Assembly (NCBI RefSeq): GCF_000331735.1
Contig: NC_020126.1
Location: forward strand, 7,009,501 to 7,073,500
Direction: 5' to 3'
Origin: Myxococcus stipitatus DSM 14675
Lineage (GTDB): Bacteria; Myxococcota; Myxococcia; Myxococcales; Myxococcaceae
DNA: 64,000 nt
Part shown: piece by piece, positions 41,069-49,704 of the stretch
Layout: each line of letters begins with the position of its first letter
How positions within the stretch are numbered: the first letter of the stretch is position 1
Notes under the pieces: model-generated
Told to the model about the DNA's origin: nothing
What the model saw: the letters and a program-made list of their open reading frames with translations, nothing else
The model's database searches: none
Program-made: the position numbers and the translations under genes

Positions 41069-42730
41069 ATGAACGACAACGCACTGAACGCCAACGTGGG
41101 CTTGAAGCTCCGCGGCCTGCGTCTTGCCCGGAACATCAAGCAAGCCGACGCGGCGAAGGACCTGGGAGTCTCTCCCGCCTACCTGAACCTCATCGAGAAG
41201 GGGAAGCGGGTGATGCCCTTCCCGCTGCTCTGGAAGGCGCTGAGGTACTTCGACCAGGACCCCGAGCAGTTCATGTCCACGCTCGGCGAGGGCCGGGTGG
41301 ACGAGGCGCTCGCCAAGCTCCTCGACGAGCCGCTGCTCAAGAGCCTGGACATCGACCCGGAGTCGCTCCAGTCGCTGTCGGCGGAGCCGAAGCTGGCGGG
41401 CACCGTGGCCGCGCTGTTCAACCTCTACAAGAACACCCGCACGCAGCTGGAGAACGTGCTGGCGCAGCTCAACGTGGAGGAGCGCACGCGCGCGCAGGGC
41501 GGTGCGGGCAACGGCACCGTGCCGGGCGTGCGGTTCGACTACTCACCGTTCGACGAGGTGAGCGACTTCCTGGAGACCCACCGCAACTACTTCCCGGAGA
41601 TTGAAGAGCAGGCGGAGGCGCTGCGGCGCGACGTCAGCCTGGAGCGGCAGCTCACCAGCGGGCAGCTCGTGCAGCTCCTGGAGCGGCGCTTCGGCTACCG
41701 CGTGCTCTTCGACACCGCGCCCAGCGGCTCGTCCGTGGTGCGGCGGTTGGACCCGGAGGAGCAGACGCTCACGCTGTCGCCGGACCTCACCGAGCAGCCG
41801 CTCAAGTTTCAAATCGCCGCGTCCATGGGTCTGTTGATGCTGGACCGCGAGAAGCTGGTGGAGCGCATCCTCGGCGCCGGCCGAATGCGGCACGCGGAGA
41901 CGCAGCGGCTCATCAAGGTGAACCTGGCCAACTACTTCGCCGGCGCGCTGATGCTGCCCTACGGGGACTTCTTCAAGGAGGTGCAGCGCACGCGCTACGA
42001 CGTGGAGCTCCTGTCGAGCATCTTCGGCTCCACCTACGAGACGGTGGCCCACCGGCTGTGCAACCTGTCGGACCCCAAGCGCCCCGGCATCCCCTTCCAC
42101 TTCCTGCGCTCGGACATCGCCGGCAACATCTCCAAGCGCTACAGCGGCACCGGCATCCGCTTCGCCACCGGCGGCGGAAGCTGCGGCAAGTGGGCCGTGC
42201 ACCTGGCCTTCCTCAACCCGTCCCAGCTCACCCGGCAGTATTCGATGATGCCGGACGGCACCACGTACTTCTGCTTCGCGAAGGTGCAGCTGCAGCCCAT
42301 CGAGGGCTCCATCGTCAAGGGCACCGCGTACTCCATCGGCCTGGGCACCCACGCGGAGAACGCCAAGTTCCTGGCGTACGGCCTGCCCACCAATGACTTG
42401 CGCAAGGACGCCATTCCGTCCGGCATCTCCTGCCGCTTCTGCGAGCGCACCGACTGCAACCAGCGCGCGGCCGCCAGCTACCGCTTCGCCTTCGCCTTCG
42501 ACGAGTACACGAAGAAGGACTGCTTCTTCTCCCCGCTGCTCGGCTACGAGCAGGGCGACAAGCAGGAGAAGGACCGCCATCACGGGCACCACGGCGGGTC
42601 CACGGCGGGGGCGCACGCCGCCACCGGAAATGGTGACCCGCTGCATCCGGGCGTCAACGGCGCTGACCGGAGTGAGAAGCACGATTCGTTGGACAAGGCC
42701 GCCCGGCGCCGCAAGGGTGGTGACGCGTGA
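41069..42730 (+). CDS. ScfR/PrpR/RamB-type transcriptional regulator (XRE, IrrE-like, DUF2083)
   Basis: The ATG at 41069 (553 residues) is chosen since the XRE helix-turn-helix follows within 20 residues (GLKLRGLRLARNIKQADAAK, then LGVSPAYLNLIEKGKRV). The middle part is IrrE/ImmA-like, but the HExxH zinc motif is absent (AASMGLLMLDRE in its place), so it is not a protease. The DUF2083 C-terminal half includes CRFCERTDCNQRAAA, probably a metal or Fe-S site. Relatives control propionate, acetate or short-chain acyl metabolism and bind acyl-CoA. The last 60 residues are His/Gly-rich. A palindrome upstream is a likely autoregulatory site. Confidence 0.92.
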   Translation: MNDNALNANVGLKLRGLRLARNIKQADAAKDLGVSPAYLNLIEKGKRVMPFPLLWKALRYFDQDPEQFMSTLGEGRVDEALAKLLDEPLLKSLDIDPESLQSLSAEPKLAGTVAALFNLYKNTRTQLENVLAQLNVEERTRAQGGAGNGTVPGVRFDYSPFDEVSDFLETHRNYFPEIEEQAEALRRDVSLERQLTSGQLVQLLERRFGYRVLFDTAPSGSSVVRRLDPEEQTLTLSPDLTEQPLKFQIAASMGLLMLDREKLVERILGAGRMRHAETQRLIKVNLANYFAGALMLPYGDFFKEVQRTRYDVELLSSIFGSTYETVAHRLCNLSDPKRPGIPFHFLRSDIAGNISKRYSGTGIRFATGGGSCGKWAVHLAFLNPSQLTRQYSMMPDGTTYFCFAKVQLQPIEGSIVKGTAYSIGLGTHAENAKFLAYGLPTNDLRKDAIPSGISCRFCERTDCNQRAAASYRFAFAFDEYTKKDCFFSPLLGYEQGDKQEKDRHHGHHGGSTAGAHAATGNGDPLHPGVNGADRSEKHDSLDKAARRRKGGDA

Positions 42731-43605
42731 GCATGCATCCGTCCGAAGACACCGAACGCGCCCACCTGCTCGAGGCGCTCCAGAAGCAGAAGAACACGCT
42801 GGCCTCGCTGCGCATCACCGGCTCGCCCACCCAGGTGGGGCAGGAGCTGGTGAGCCTGGCGGAGGTGCACGGCCTGCTCGATGACCATGCCGCGAGCCGC
42901 CAGTGCTACGAGGAGGCGCTCGCCCTGTTCAAGGAGGCGGGCTACAAGCCGGGTCAGGCCCAGGCGTGCTTCGGGCTGGGCGTGGTGAAGGCGAACTTCG
43001 AGGACCACCGCGGCGCGGTGGAGCTCATCGCCCAGGCCGCCATGCTCTTCAACGAGACGAAGGACCGCGAGGGCGAGGCCATGTGCCGCGCGTGCGTCGG
43101 CGAGTCCCTTCGCGCGCTGGGCCAGCCGGAGGCCGCCGAGGAGAAGTACCAGGAGGCCCTCATCCTCTACCGCCAGACGCGCAACACCGAGCGCACCGCG
43201 CGGCTGCTGCTGGACATCGGCGACATCCGCATGGAGAAGGCCGAGTACGAGCCGGCGCGAAAGCGCTTCCTCGAGGCGATTCCCATGCTCGAGAAGGGCG
43301 AGGACCCGGAGGCGCTCGCGCTGGGGCACCTGCTCCTGGGTGAGTCCGAGGGTCTCCTGGGCCAGCACGAGGCGGCGCGCACGCACCTCTTGCGCGCGGT
43401 GGAGCTCTACCAGGAGCTGCACGACCACGTGTACGAGGCCCGCGCCCGCTGGGACCTGAGCCTGTCCTGCTTCTACACGCAGGACCTGGCCGCCGCGCGC
43501 GAGCAGCTGGAAGCCGTGCTCCCGCTCTACGAGGAGCAGGGCCGCGCGGACGAGGTCGCCAAGGTGCGCAACATCCTGGCCCACTTCGCCGCGCGCGGCT
43601 CCTGA
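42727..43605 (+). CDS. TPR protein
   Basis: The 292-residue protein starts at a GTG that overlaps the ScfR stop by 4 bp, so it is probably translated with it; an ATG two codons later is an alternative. It has about six tetratricopeptide repeats (YEEALALFKEAG, GQAQACFGLGVVK, RTARLLLDIGDIRM, ARWDLSLSCF). No signal peptide or enzyme domain is present. TPR proteins scaffold protein complexes, and here a partner role with the regulator is suggested only by gene coupling. Confidence 0.85.
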   Translation: MSMHPSEDTERAHLLEALQKQKNTLASLRITGSPTQVGQELVSLAEVHGLLDDHAASRQCYEEALALFKEAGYKPGQAQACFGLGVVKANFEDHRGAVELIAQAAMLFNETKDREGEAMCRACVGESLRALGQPEAAEEKYQEALILYRQTRNTERTARLLLDIGDIRMEKAEYEPARKRFLEAIPMLEKGEDPEALALGHLLLGESEGLLGQHEAARTHLLRAVELYQELHDHVYEARARWDLSLSCFYTQDLAAAREQLEAVLPLYEEQGRADEVAKVRNILAHFAARGS

Positions 43606-43636
43606 GGACTCAGACAGCCCCCCGAAGGGCGCCGCA

Positions 43637-44170
43637 TCACGCCTGGATGCCGGCGCCCACCGCGAGGGCCAGGAGCCCCAGCACGCCCACGGCGATGAGG
43701 GCGTAGCGCCACTCGCCGCGCAGGCCCAGGAGCGTCCCCGCCACCCCCAGCCGCGCCACGGGCGTCACCAGCAGGAGCGACGCCGCCGCCTTGCGCAGCT
43801 GGTCGATGGCGACGTGGATGCTCTCCGTCTCCGGCAGCGCCTCCAGGCAGAGCGACAGCACGAACAGGCCGCCGCTCAGCAACGCGCCCACGCGCAGCAC
43901 CCGCGCAATCCAGCGGTCTCCCGCGAGCGTCCTGTCGCGGACGCGTCCCAGGCCCGGCGCGGGCGTCTCCACGGCGCTCGCGGTGACGGGCTCCACGTCC
44001 AGCTCCGGCGCGACCTCCACCCGTGCCTGGGCCGCCACCAGGGCACGCCGTCCCAGGGCCAGGGGGTCCGCCATCATCGCCGCGGAGACAGGCGGCGGTA
44101 CCACGCCACCTTCCGGCCCTTCCTCGCTCACTTCCACACGCTCGGCCACAGTCCCGCCCCTCCCTTCCAC
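43637..44170 (-). CDS. DUF1634-family membrane protein
   Basis: The protein has 177 residues or fewer; a GTG at 44149 is an alternative start. The N-terminal 90 residues are soluble and Pro/Ala-rich. Three membrane helices follow (about 93-112, 132-150, 155-174), with TPVARLGVAGTLLGLRGEWRYALIAV, the DUF1634 signature. DUF1634 proteins are commonly encoded beside TauE/SafE permeases, as here: the gene overlaps the 3' end of the TauE/SafE gene, from which it is read next. The role is unknown, probably as an accessory to the permease. Confidence 0.85.
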   Translation of the reverse strand: MEGRGGTVAERVEVSEEGPEGGVVPPPVSAAMMADPLALGRRALVAAQARVEVAPELDVEPVTASAVETPAPGLGRVRDRTLAGDRWIARVLRVGALLSGGLFVLSLCLEALPETESIHVAIDQLRKAAASLLLVTPVARLGVAGTLLGLRGEWRYALIAVGVLGLLALAVGAGIQA

Positions 44171-44910
44171 AACATCTGCCCCGCCACCACCAGCAGCACC
44201 AGCGCGAAGAGTCTCTTGAGCACCGTCGTCGGGACCTTGGGCATCAGCTGGCCGCCGGCATACGCGCCCGCCAGAACGCCCACCACCAAGGGAGACACCA
44301 GCGCCAGCTTCAGGTGTCCGCGGAGGGCATAGGCGGCCACGCTCGCCGCGCCCGTCACGCCAATCATCAGGTTGCTGGTGGCGCTGGCCACCTTGAAGGG
44401 CACGTGCATGCCGTAGCTCATCAGCGGCACCTTCAGCGGCCCGCCGCCCACGCCCAGGAGCGCGGAGAGACCTCCCGCCACGAAGGAGCCGGAGATGCCC
44501 AGCGGATAGTTCGTCGGCCGGTAGTCGTCGAGCGTCGCGGGCTCCGCGCGAGGCGAGCGCAGGAACATCATCTGCAGCGAGACGTAGAGGGTGAACAGGC
44601 CGAACACCACCGCCACCATCGCGGGCGCGAGCAGCGCCGCCACCAGCCCTCCGGCGATGGCCCCCAGCACCGTGGACAGCTCCAACGTCAGCCCCAGGCG
44701 GATGTCACTCAGGTGGTTGTCCACGTAGCCAGCCGCCGCGGCGCAGGAGTTGGCCACCACGCACAGCAGGCTGGCCGGTATCGCCTCCTCCAGGGGCACG
44801 TTGAAGCCCAGCACCAACGCGGGCACCAGCACGATGCCGCCGCCAATGCCCAGCATCGCCCCCAGCGCTCCCGCGAGCACGCCCACCACCATGAGGAGAA
44901 GAACCGTCAT
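44128..44910 (-). CDS. TauE/SafE-family sulfite/sulfonate exporter
   Basis: The ATG at 44910 (260 residues) starts at the first helix; the longer frame is not supported. The protein has about eight membrane helices and the paired glycine-rich motifs GALGAMLGIGGGIVLVP and LSALLGVGGGPLKVPLM of the family. TauE/SafE proteins export sulfite, sulfoacetate or other organic anions through the inner membrane. The DUF1634 gene overlaps its 3' end by 43 bp on the same strand, giving a two-gene operon. The transported anion cannot be told from sequence. Confidence 0.92.
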   Translation of the reverse strand: MTVLLLMVVGVLAGALGAMLGIGGGIVLVPALVLGFNVPLEEAIPASLLCVVANSCAAAAGYVDNHLSDIRLGLTLELSTVLGAIAGGLVAALLAPAMVAVVFGLFTLYVSLQMMFLRSPRAEPATLDDYRPTNYPLGISGSFVAGGLSALLGVGGGPLKVPLMSYGMHVPFKVASATSNLMIGVTGAASVAAYALRGHLKLALVSPLVVGVLAGAYAGGQLMPKVPTTVLKRLFALVLLVVAGQMLWKGGAGLWPSVWK

Positions 44911-45036
44911 TCCTTCACGAGAATAGGAGCGCCACCGCACGCCGCCCAGCGGCATTCCCCGGGGGGGACATGGCTCGCCAGGACGGTTGCTCCGCGCGCG
45001 TAATATCTCCTGCACCCCGGGGCATGGGGCCGCCCA

Positions 45037-45930
45037 CTACGCGGCGCGGGCCCCCAGGGTTCCCTCGGGGAAGGCCTCCAGGAAGCGGGCTCGCGTACGG
45101 GGTGTGAAGGTGCCCCTTGCCATGTAGCCGTGCAACCGCCGAAGCACGCCCCGCGCCGACTCCAGCGCACCCTCGACCTCCTGGGAGAAGTCGAAGGTGT
45201 CGTTCCGATACAGCTCCTGGAAGGACAAGCGGGCGAACGCGGGGAGCGCGCGCGTGCGTCCCATGGGGCTGGAGAGAAACAGGCCGGAGACATAGAGGCC
45301 GCGCACCCACCCGTCGACCTCGGCCTTGGTCGGCGCCTGCCCCACGCGCTCCTGCGACGACAGCCGCACCAGCTCGAAGATGCCGCGTCCGATGCCGCGC
45401 CACGGGAAGCCGGGACTCTTCACCACCTGACACTTCTCCCGCAGGCGGGGCGTGCCCAGCAGGTCCATGCCGTGCAGCTCGCGCAGGTAGAAGAGCGTCT
45501 GGGCCCATTCGATGTCGCGGTGCGCGGACAAGGGTCGCTCGCCCCGGCGGCGGTGCCGCTCCACCAGCCCGTCCACCACCGGATACAGCCGCCGGTCCAA
45601 GCACAAGTGGGTGAAGTATCCCGCGAGCAGGGCCAGTCCCGGCTCGGTGCCCACCAGCGCGCCCGTCGCCACCAGCTCCGCCATCTTCAGCCCGAAGCCC
45701 ACCGGCGCGCGCTCGTGATACAGCCGCGCGAAGGGAGGCATCTCGCGCTCCGGAAGGAACGCCGCGAGCCCGCCCCGGATGCCCTCGCACAGCGGCAGGT
45801 CCGGCAGCGCCGCGCCGAAGCGCGCGTACGGAAGGTCCTCGGAGAGCGCGCGCACCCAATCCGCCGGCAGCTCTCCGGGATTGACGGCCAACCGTTCGAT
45901 GGCGGTCAGATGCATCAACAAGGTGGGCAT
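45037..45930 (-). CDS. Zinc-dependent phospholipase C-like protein
   Basis: The ATG at 45930 (297 residues) begins MPTLLMHLTAIERLA, the typical start of bacterial zinc-dependent phospholipase C-like (HD-like helical) proteins, with His7 as a possible metal ligand. Downstream are FGAALPDLPLC (Asp ligand), ARLYHERAP, GYFTHLCLDRRLYP and SAHRDIEWAQ, giving the scattered His/Asp residues expected of this fold. There is no signal peptide. The function of cytoplasmic members is not known; activity on phospholipid is not demonstrated by these motifs. It is divergent from pepA. Confidence 0.75.
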   Translation of the reverse strand: MPTLLMHLTAIERLAVNPGELPADWVRALSEDLPYARFGAALPDLPLCEGIRGGLAAFLPEREMPPFARLYHERAPVGFGLKMAELVATGALVGTEPGLALLAGYFTHLCLDRRLYPVVDGLVERHRRRGERPLSAHRDIEWAQTLFYLRELHGMDLLGTPRLREKCQVVKSPGFPWRGIGRGIFELVRLSSQERVGQAPTKAEVDGWVRGLYVSGLFLSSPMGRTRALPAFARLSFQELYRNDTFDFSQEVEGALESARGVLRRLHGYMARGTFTPRTRARFLEAFPEGTLGARAA

Positions 45931-46064
45931 TGCCCTGACTGCTACCCAGCCCCTCGCGGCAATGCAACGCTCGAATGGAATCCAACGCTTTGCGTGCAAC
46001 AAGGCGGGCGTTACAGTCCGCGGCTTCGTTTCTCCCCCTCTCCCGTTCAGGAGTTCATCGGCCC

Positions 46065-47660
46065 ATGAATTTCACCTTCGTCACCGGCGACGCCACCCTT
46101 GCGAATGGCGAGCTGCTCGTCATTCCGCTCTTCGAGGGCGAGCTGAGTGAGGGCGCCCCGGTCAGCCTGGCCTCGGCGGACCGCGCGCTGGAGGGCCGCC
46201 TGCGGGGCGCCGCGACCCAAGAGGGCTTCAAGGGCAAGGCCGACCAGTCCCTGATGATGCACACGCTCGGCCGCACCACCGCGGGCCGCGTGCTGTTGTT
46301 GGGCCTGGGCCACCGCGCCCGCTTCCAGCCGGAGACGCTCCGCCTGGCCCTGGGCCGCGCGGCCAAGGCGGCTCAGCGCCTCAAGGTCGCGTCCGTCGCG
46401 GTGGCGATTCCCGCCACGCCGTCCTCCGCCGACGCGGTGCGCGCGGTGGTGGAAGGGCTGGAGCTGGGCGCCTACCGCTTCGACAAGTACAAGTCCTCCG
46501 CGCGCGAGGAGAAGGGCGCGCAGAAGCCCGTCAAGGTCGCGCTGGTGCTGCCCGAGGGCACCGAGAAGTCGCGCGACGTGGAGGACGCCCTCGCGCTGGC
46601 GAAGACGGTGAGCGAGGCCACCAACTGGGCCCGCGACCTGGTGAACGAGCCGCCCAACGCGGTGACGCCCGCGGTGCTGGCGGAGGCCGCCCGCAAGTCC
46701 GCGCGCGAGCACGGGCTGAAGATCACCATCGGCGGCAAGCGCGAAATCGAGAAGCTGGACATGGGCATGTTCCTGGGCGTCGCGGCCGGGAGCACCGAGG
46801 AGCCCCGCCTCATCCACGTCGTCTACACGCCGAAGAACGCGCGCGACGCGAAGCGCCCGCCGCTGGCGCTGGTGGGCAAGGCCATCACCTTCGACTCGGG
46901 CGGTCTGTCGCTCAAGCCCACCGAGGGCATGGTGGAGATGAAGACGGACATGGCCGGCTCCGCCGCCGTGCTGGGCGCCATGCAGGTCATCGCCGCCGTC
47001 AAGCCGCCCTTCCCCGTGCATGCCTTCATCGGCGCGTGTGAGAACATGCCCGCTGGCAATGCCTACAAACCCGGCGACATCCTCACGTCCCGCCTGGGCA
47101 AGACGGTGGAGATCACCAACACGGACGCCGAGGGCCGCCTCGTCCTGGGTGACATCCTCACCTGGGCCTGCGAGCACCAGCCGTCCGCCGTCATCGACCT
47201 GGCCACGCTGACGGGCGCGTGCATCGTCGCGCTGGGCAACTACATCGTCGGCGCCTTCGGAGACCACGACGGCGCGGTCAACGAGGTGCTCCAGGCCGCG
47301 CGCACCGCGGGCGAGGACATGTGGCGCCTGCCCGTGAGCGAGCTGCAGAAGGACGCGCTGCGCTCCGAGGTCGCCGACATGAAGAACTCCGGCGAGCGCT
47401 GGGGCGGCTCCATCAACGCCGCGCTCTTCCTCAAGGAGTTCGTCGGCGAGACGCCGTGGGTGCACCTGGATATCGCCGGTCCGTCCAACAGCCCCAAGGA
47501 GCGCGGCTACAACGCCAAGGGCGCCACGGGCGTGGGCGTGCGGACGCTGGTGGAGTGGGTGCGGCTGCGCGCGCAGAACCAGGCCACCGAGCCCGCGGAG
47601 GCGTCGAGCGCCAAGCCCGCGCGCGCCGCTCGGGGTTCGCGCAAGTCGGCGAAGAGCTGA
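46065..47660 (+). CDS. pepA: Leucyl aminopeptidase (M17)
   Basis: The ATG at 46065 (531 residues) starts the N-terminal macro-like domain (MNFTFVTGDATLANGELLVI); the longer frame is not coding. The catalytic domain has VGKAITFDSGGLSLKP (metal-binding Asp and catalytic Lys), DMAGSAAVLGAMQ and the M17 signature NTDAEGRLVLGD near residue 353. PepA removes N-terminal residues from peptides in the cytoplasm using two metal ions and usually forms a hexamer. The C-terminal 35 residues (ATEPAEASSAKPARAARG and a basic end) form an extra Ala/Lys-rich tail beyond the family end. Confidence 0.95.
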   Translation: MNFTFVTGDATLANGELLVIPLFEGELSEGAPVSLASADRALEGRLRGAATQEGFKGKADQSLMMHTLGRTTAGRVLLLGLGHRARFQPETLRLALGRAAKAAQRLKVASVAVAIPATPSSADAVRAVVEGLELGAYRFDKYKSSAREEKGAQKPVKVALVLPEGTEKSRDVEDALALAKTVSEATNWARDLVNEPPNAVTPAVLAEAARKSAREHGLKITIGGKREIEKLDMGMFLGVAAGSTEEPRLIHVVYTPKNARDAKRPPLALVGKAITFDSGGLSLKPTEGMVEMKTDMAGSAAVLGAMQVIAAVKPPFPVHAFIGACENMPAGNAYKPGDILTSRLGKTVEITNTDAEGRLVLGDILTWACEHQPSAVIDLATLTGACIVALGNYIVGAFGDHDGAVNEVLQAARTAGEDMWRLPVSELQKDALRSEVADMKNSGERWGGSINAALFLKEFVGETPWVHLDIAGPSNSPKERGYNAKGATGVGVRTLVEWVRLRAQNQATEPAEASSAKPARAARGSRKSAKS

Positions 47661-47679
47661 GTCCTCGCTTCAGTCACAA

Positions 47680-47708
47680 GGCCCGTCGCGCGCAGGACGT
47701 GACGGGCC
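47680..47708 (+). terminator. Possible terminator after pepA
   Basis: GGCCCGTC and GACGGGCC form an 8-bp stem with a 13-nt loop 20 bp after the stop. There is no T-run, so this is a weak call; it could serve either strand. Confidence 0.35.
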
Positions 47709-47754
47709 CCTCGAGCGCGCGGGAGCCTCCACCGAGGCCCGCGCGCTTCGTCTT

Positions 47755-48387
47755 TCAGTGCGCGGCCGCCTGCGGAGTCGACTTGGGCAGCGCCTTCTGT
47801 TGCTCGGGCAGGGGGCGGATGCCGATGAGGAGCGCATCCACGTTCTGGATGACACTCGCCACGGCCTGGGCGGGCCACGTGGCCAGCATCATCAGGATGC
47901 GGCCCTCCCGGCCTTCGCGCACCACCACGCGGCCATTCACGCCGTCCCCCACCTGGAAGTCGAAGCCCACGGCGGTGTCCGACAGCGTGAGCGGCACCGG
48001 GTCCGTCGTGGTGAAGCCCGGCTGCTGACGCAGGCCCTCCGTCAGTCGTTCGGCGAACTGGGTGGGCGTGGCGACCGCGGGGGCCACCTGGACCACCACC
48101 TGCGCGCCTGAAGGTGGATGGCGCAGGATGACGGGAATCGAGAGCCCCTCGGGCGTGCGCTCGTTGGTGGCGTCGAGCTGCCACTCGTCACTGGGCCGGA
48201 CGACCTCGAAGCCCAGCTCCTCGTCCACGTAGGGACCGGAGACCACGGACGCGAGCGTGGCCACCGACGAGGCGCCCGAGCCTCCCGTGCCTGGCCCCGC
48301 GACGTCCGGCTTCACGGCCTGACGTGAGCCACTGCACGCCACGCCACCCATCAGGAATCCCCACGCCAGCTTCCGCCACCCAGCCAT
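47755..48387 (-). CDS. Lipoprotein of unknown function
   Basis: The ATG at 48387 (210 residues) starts a lipoprotein signal (RKLAWGFLMGGVACSG, Cys18). After a Gly/Ser tether comes a beta-rich domain beginning YVDEELGFEVVRPSDEWQLD. Together with PVTLSDTAVGFDFQVGDG-like strands it resembles the PsbP-like/DcrB-type lipoproteins that pair with photosystem or phage-sensitivity functions, though the match is faint. It ends in a short Pro/Gln tail. The next gene upstream on the same strand encodes a DUF4388 protein (56-bp gap). Confidence 0.7.
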   Translation of the reverse strand: MAGWRKLAWGFLMGGVACSGSRQAVKPDVAGPGTGGSGASSVATLASVVSGPYVDEELGFEVVRPSDEWQLDATNERTPEGLSIPVILRHPPSGAQVVVQVAPAVATPTQFAERLTEGLRQQPGFTTTDPVPLTLSDTAVGFDFQVGDGVNGRVVVREGREGRILMMLATWPAQAVASVIQNVDALLIGIRPLPEQQKALPKSTPQAAAH

Positions 48388-48443
48388 GCCGTCGTCCCCC
48401 AACCACCAACAACGTGGCAGCGAACGTGGGCACGGGCCGCCTG

Positions 48444-49679
48444 CTAGGCCAGACCTCCCTGCAGGGTGCGGTAGGTGTTGGACAACCGCTCCGCCACGTC
48501 GGGCGGCAACACATTGCGCGCGGAGAACAGCGCATAGGAGACGATGGCGTCCAGCGCCTCCAGCGTCATGGCCCGCGCCACGGCCTCGCCGCCCAGGGAC
48601 AGGTTGGCGCGCAGCCGCGTCACGTCCACCCGCCCGTCCGGCCCCGGCACCACCCCCGCGAAGGCATCCTCCAGCCCGGAGGGCGGCGCATCCAGGAAGC
48701 CCCGCAGCAGGTCCACGTCCTTCCCCGCGTCGCGCAGCGAGCGGTGAATCAACGACAGGAGCAGGTTGTAGCGCTCCTCCGCGGACAACAACTCCCAGGC
48801 CATGCCCTCCACCGCCGGCACGGGCGCCGCGGGAGGCGTCGTGGGGCGAATCTGGAGGTGCCCGCCTCGCACGCACTCGTCCAGCCACGAGAAGAAGGCG
48901 TGCTGCCCGCCCTCGCGCACGGCGCGCAGGTCGCTCAGCGTCGCGCCCGCGCCCATCCGCTGGAAGAAGCGCTCCTCCCCCGGCTTTGGCCCCGCGGGCC
49001 CGGGCTCCGCGCGCAGGTCCTCCGGATAGCGCCGCCGCAGGCGAGCCAGCTCCTCCGAGCGCTTGATGCCGGTGAGCACCAGGTCCCGCGTGCGCTCGGG
49101 CAGCTTCACCACGTCGGCCATGGGCGCGGGGCCCTCGACGAAGAGGAAGCTGCCTTCCGTCAGCTCGAAGAGGCTCAGCACCACCTCGCGCACGACGTAC
49201 GTCATGGCGCCGTAGAGGTGGGCCTCGGACACCAGCCCCTCGGAGGTCAGCACCTGACCGATGCGCCGCGACGGCGTCACGCGCGACAGCGCTTGCGTGA
49301 GCTGCGCCTGCGTCACCAGCCCCAGCCGCGTCAGCACCGCGCCCAGCCGCTCCGAGCGCTCCGTGGACGTGGCGAAGACGACCTGCCCGTCCCGGAAGGA
49401 CACCGTCCGTCGGACCGCGCCGCTCTGCACGGCCAGCAGCCCGCTGCGGATGCCCGTCAGGACGTGGGCGAAGACCTCCTCCACCGACAGCGTCCCGAGC
49501 GTGCCCGCCAGGAAGCCGGCGAAGCCCGAGGGCTCGTGGAGGAGCACCATCCCCTCCGGCCCGTGGAACCAGGCCGAGAGGGGACGTGTGGAGGACAGGC
49601 CCGCGGCAAGGGACTTCTCCAGCTCGAGTGAAGTCGCCTCGCCGCCGACGCGGGGCGTGGCCTTGGGTTTCTGGGCCAC
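48444..49679 (-). CDS. DUF4388 (PATAN-type) domain protein
   Basis: The 411-residue protein from a GTG at 49679 contains a DUF4388 domain (GTLGTLSVEEVFAHVLTGIR, then SGLLAVQSGAVRRTVSFRDG, VVFATS), a module common in Myxococcota and cyanobacterial regulators. It is followed by a winged-helix-like repeat (LGAVLTRLGLVTQAQLTQAL) similar to type II/IV secretion GspE N-terminal domains. There is no receiver, kinase or membrane segment. It probably mediates protein contacts in signalling. It lies between the DsbA-like gene (25 bp upstream) and a lipoprotein gene, all on one strand. Confidence 0.82.
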   Translation of the reverse strand: MAQKPKATPRVGGEATSLELEKSLAAGLSSTRPLSAWFHGPEGMVLLHEPSGFAGFLAGTLGTLSVEEVFAHVLTGIRSGLLAVQSGAVRRTVSFRDGQVVFATSTERSERLGAVLTRLGLVTQAQLTQALSRVTPSRRIGQVLTSEGLVSEAHLYGAMTYVVREVVLSLFELTEGSFLFVEGPAPMADVVKLPERTRDLVLTGIKRSEELARLRRRYPEDLRAEPGPAGPKPGEERFFQRMGAGATLSDLRAVREGGQHAFFSWLDECVRGGHLQIRPTTPPAAPVPAVEGMAWELLSAEERYNLLLSLIHRSLRDAGKDVDLLRGFLDAPPSGLEDAFAGVVPGPDGRVDVTRLRANLSLGGEAVARAMTLEALDAIVSYALFSARNVLPPDVAERLSNTYRTLQGGLA

Positions 49680-49704
49680 CGCCCGTGTCCTCCCGCGCGT
49701 CGAA

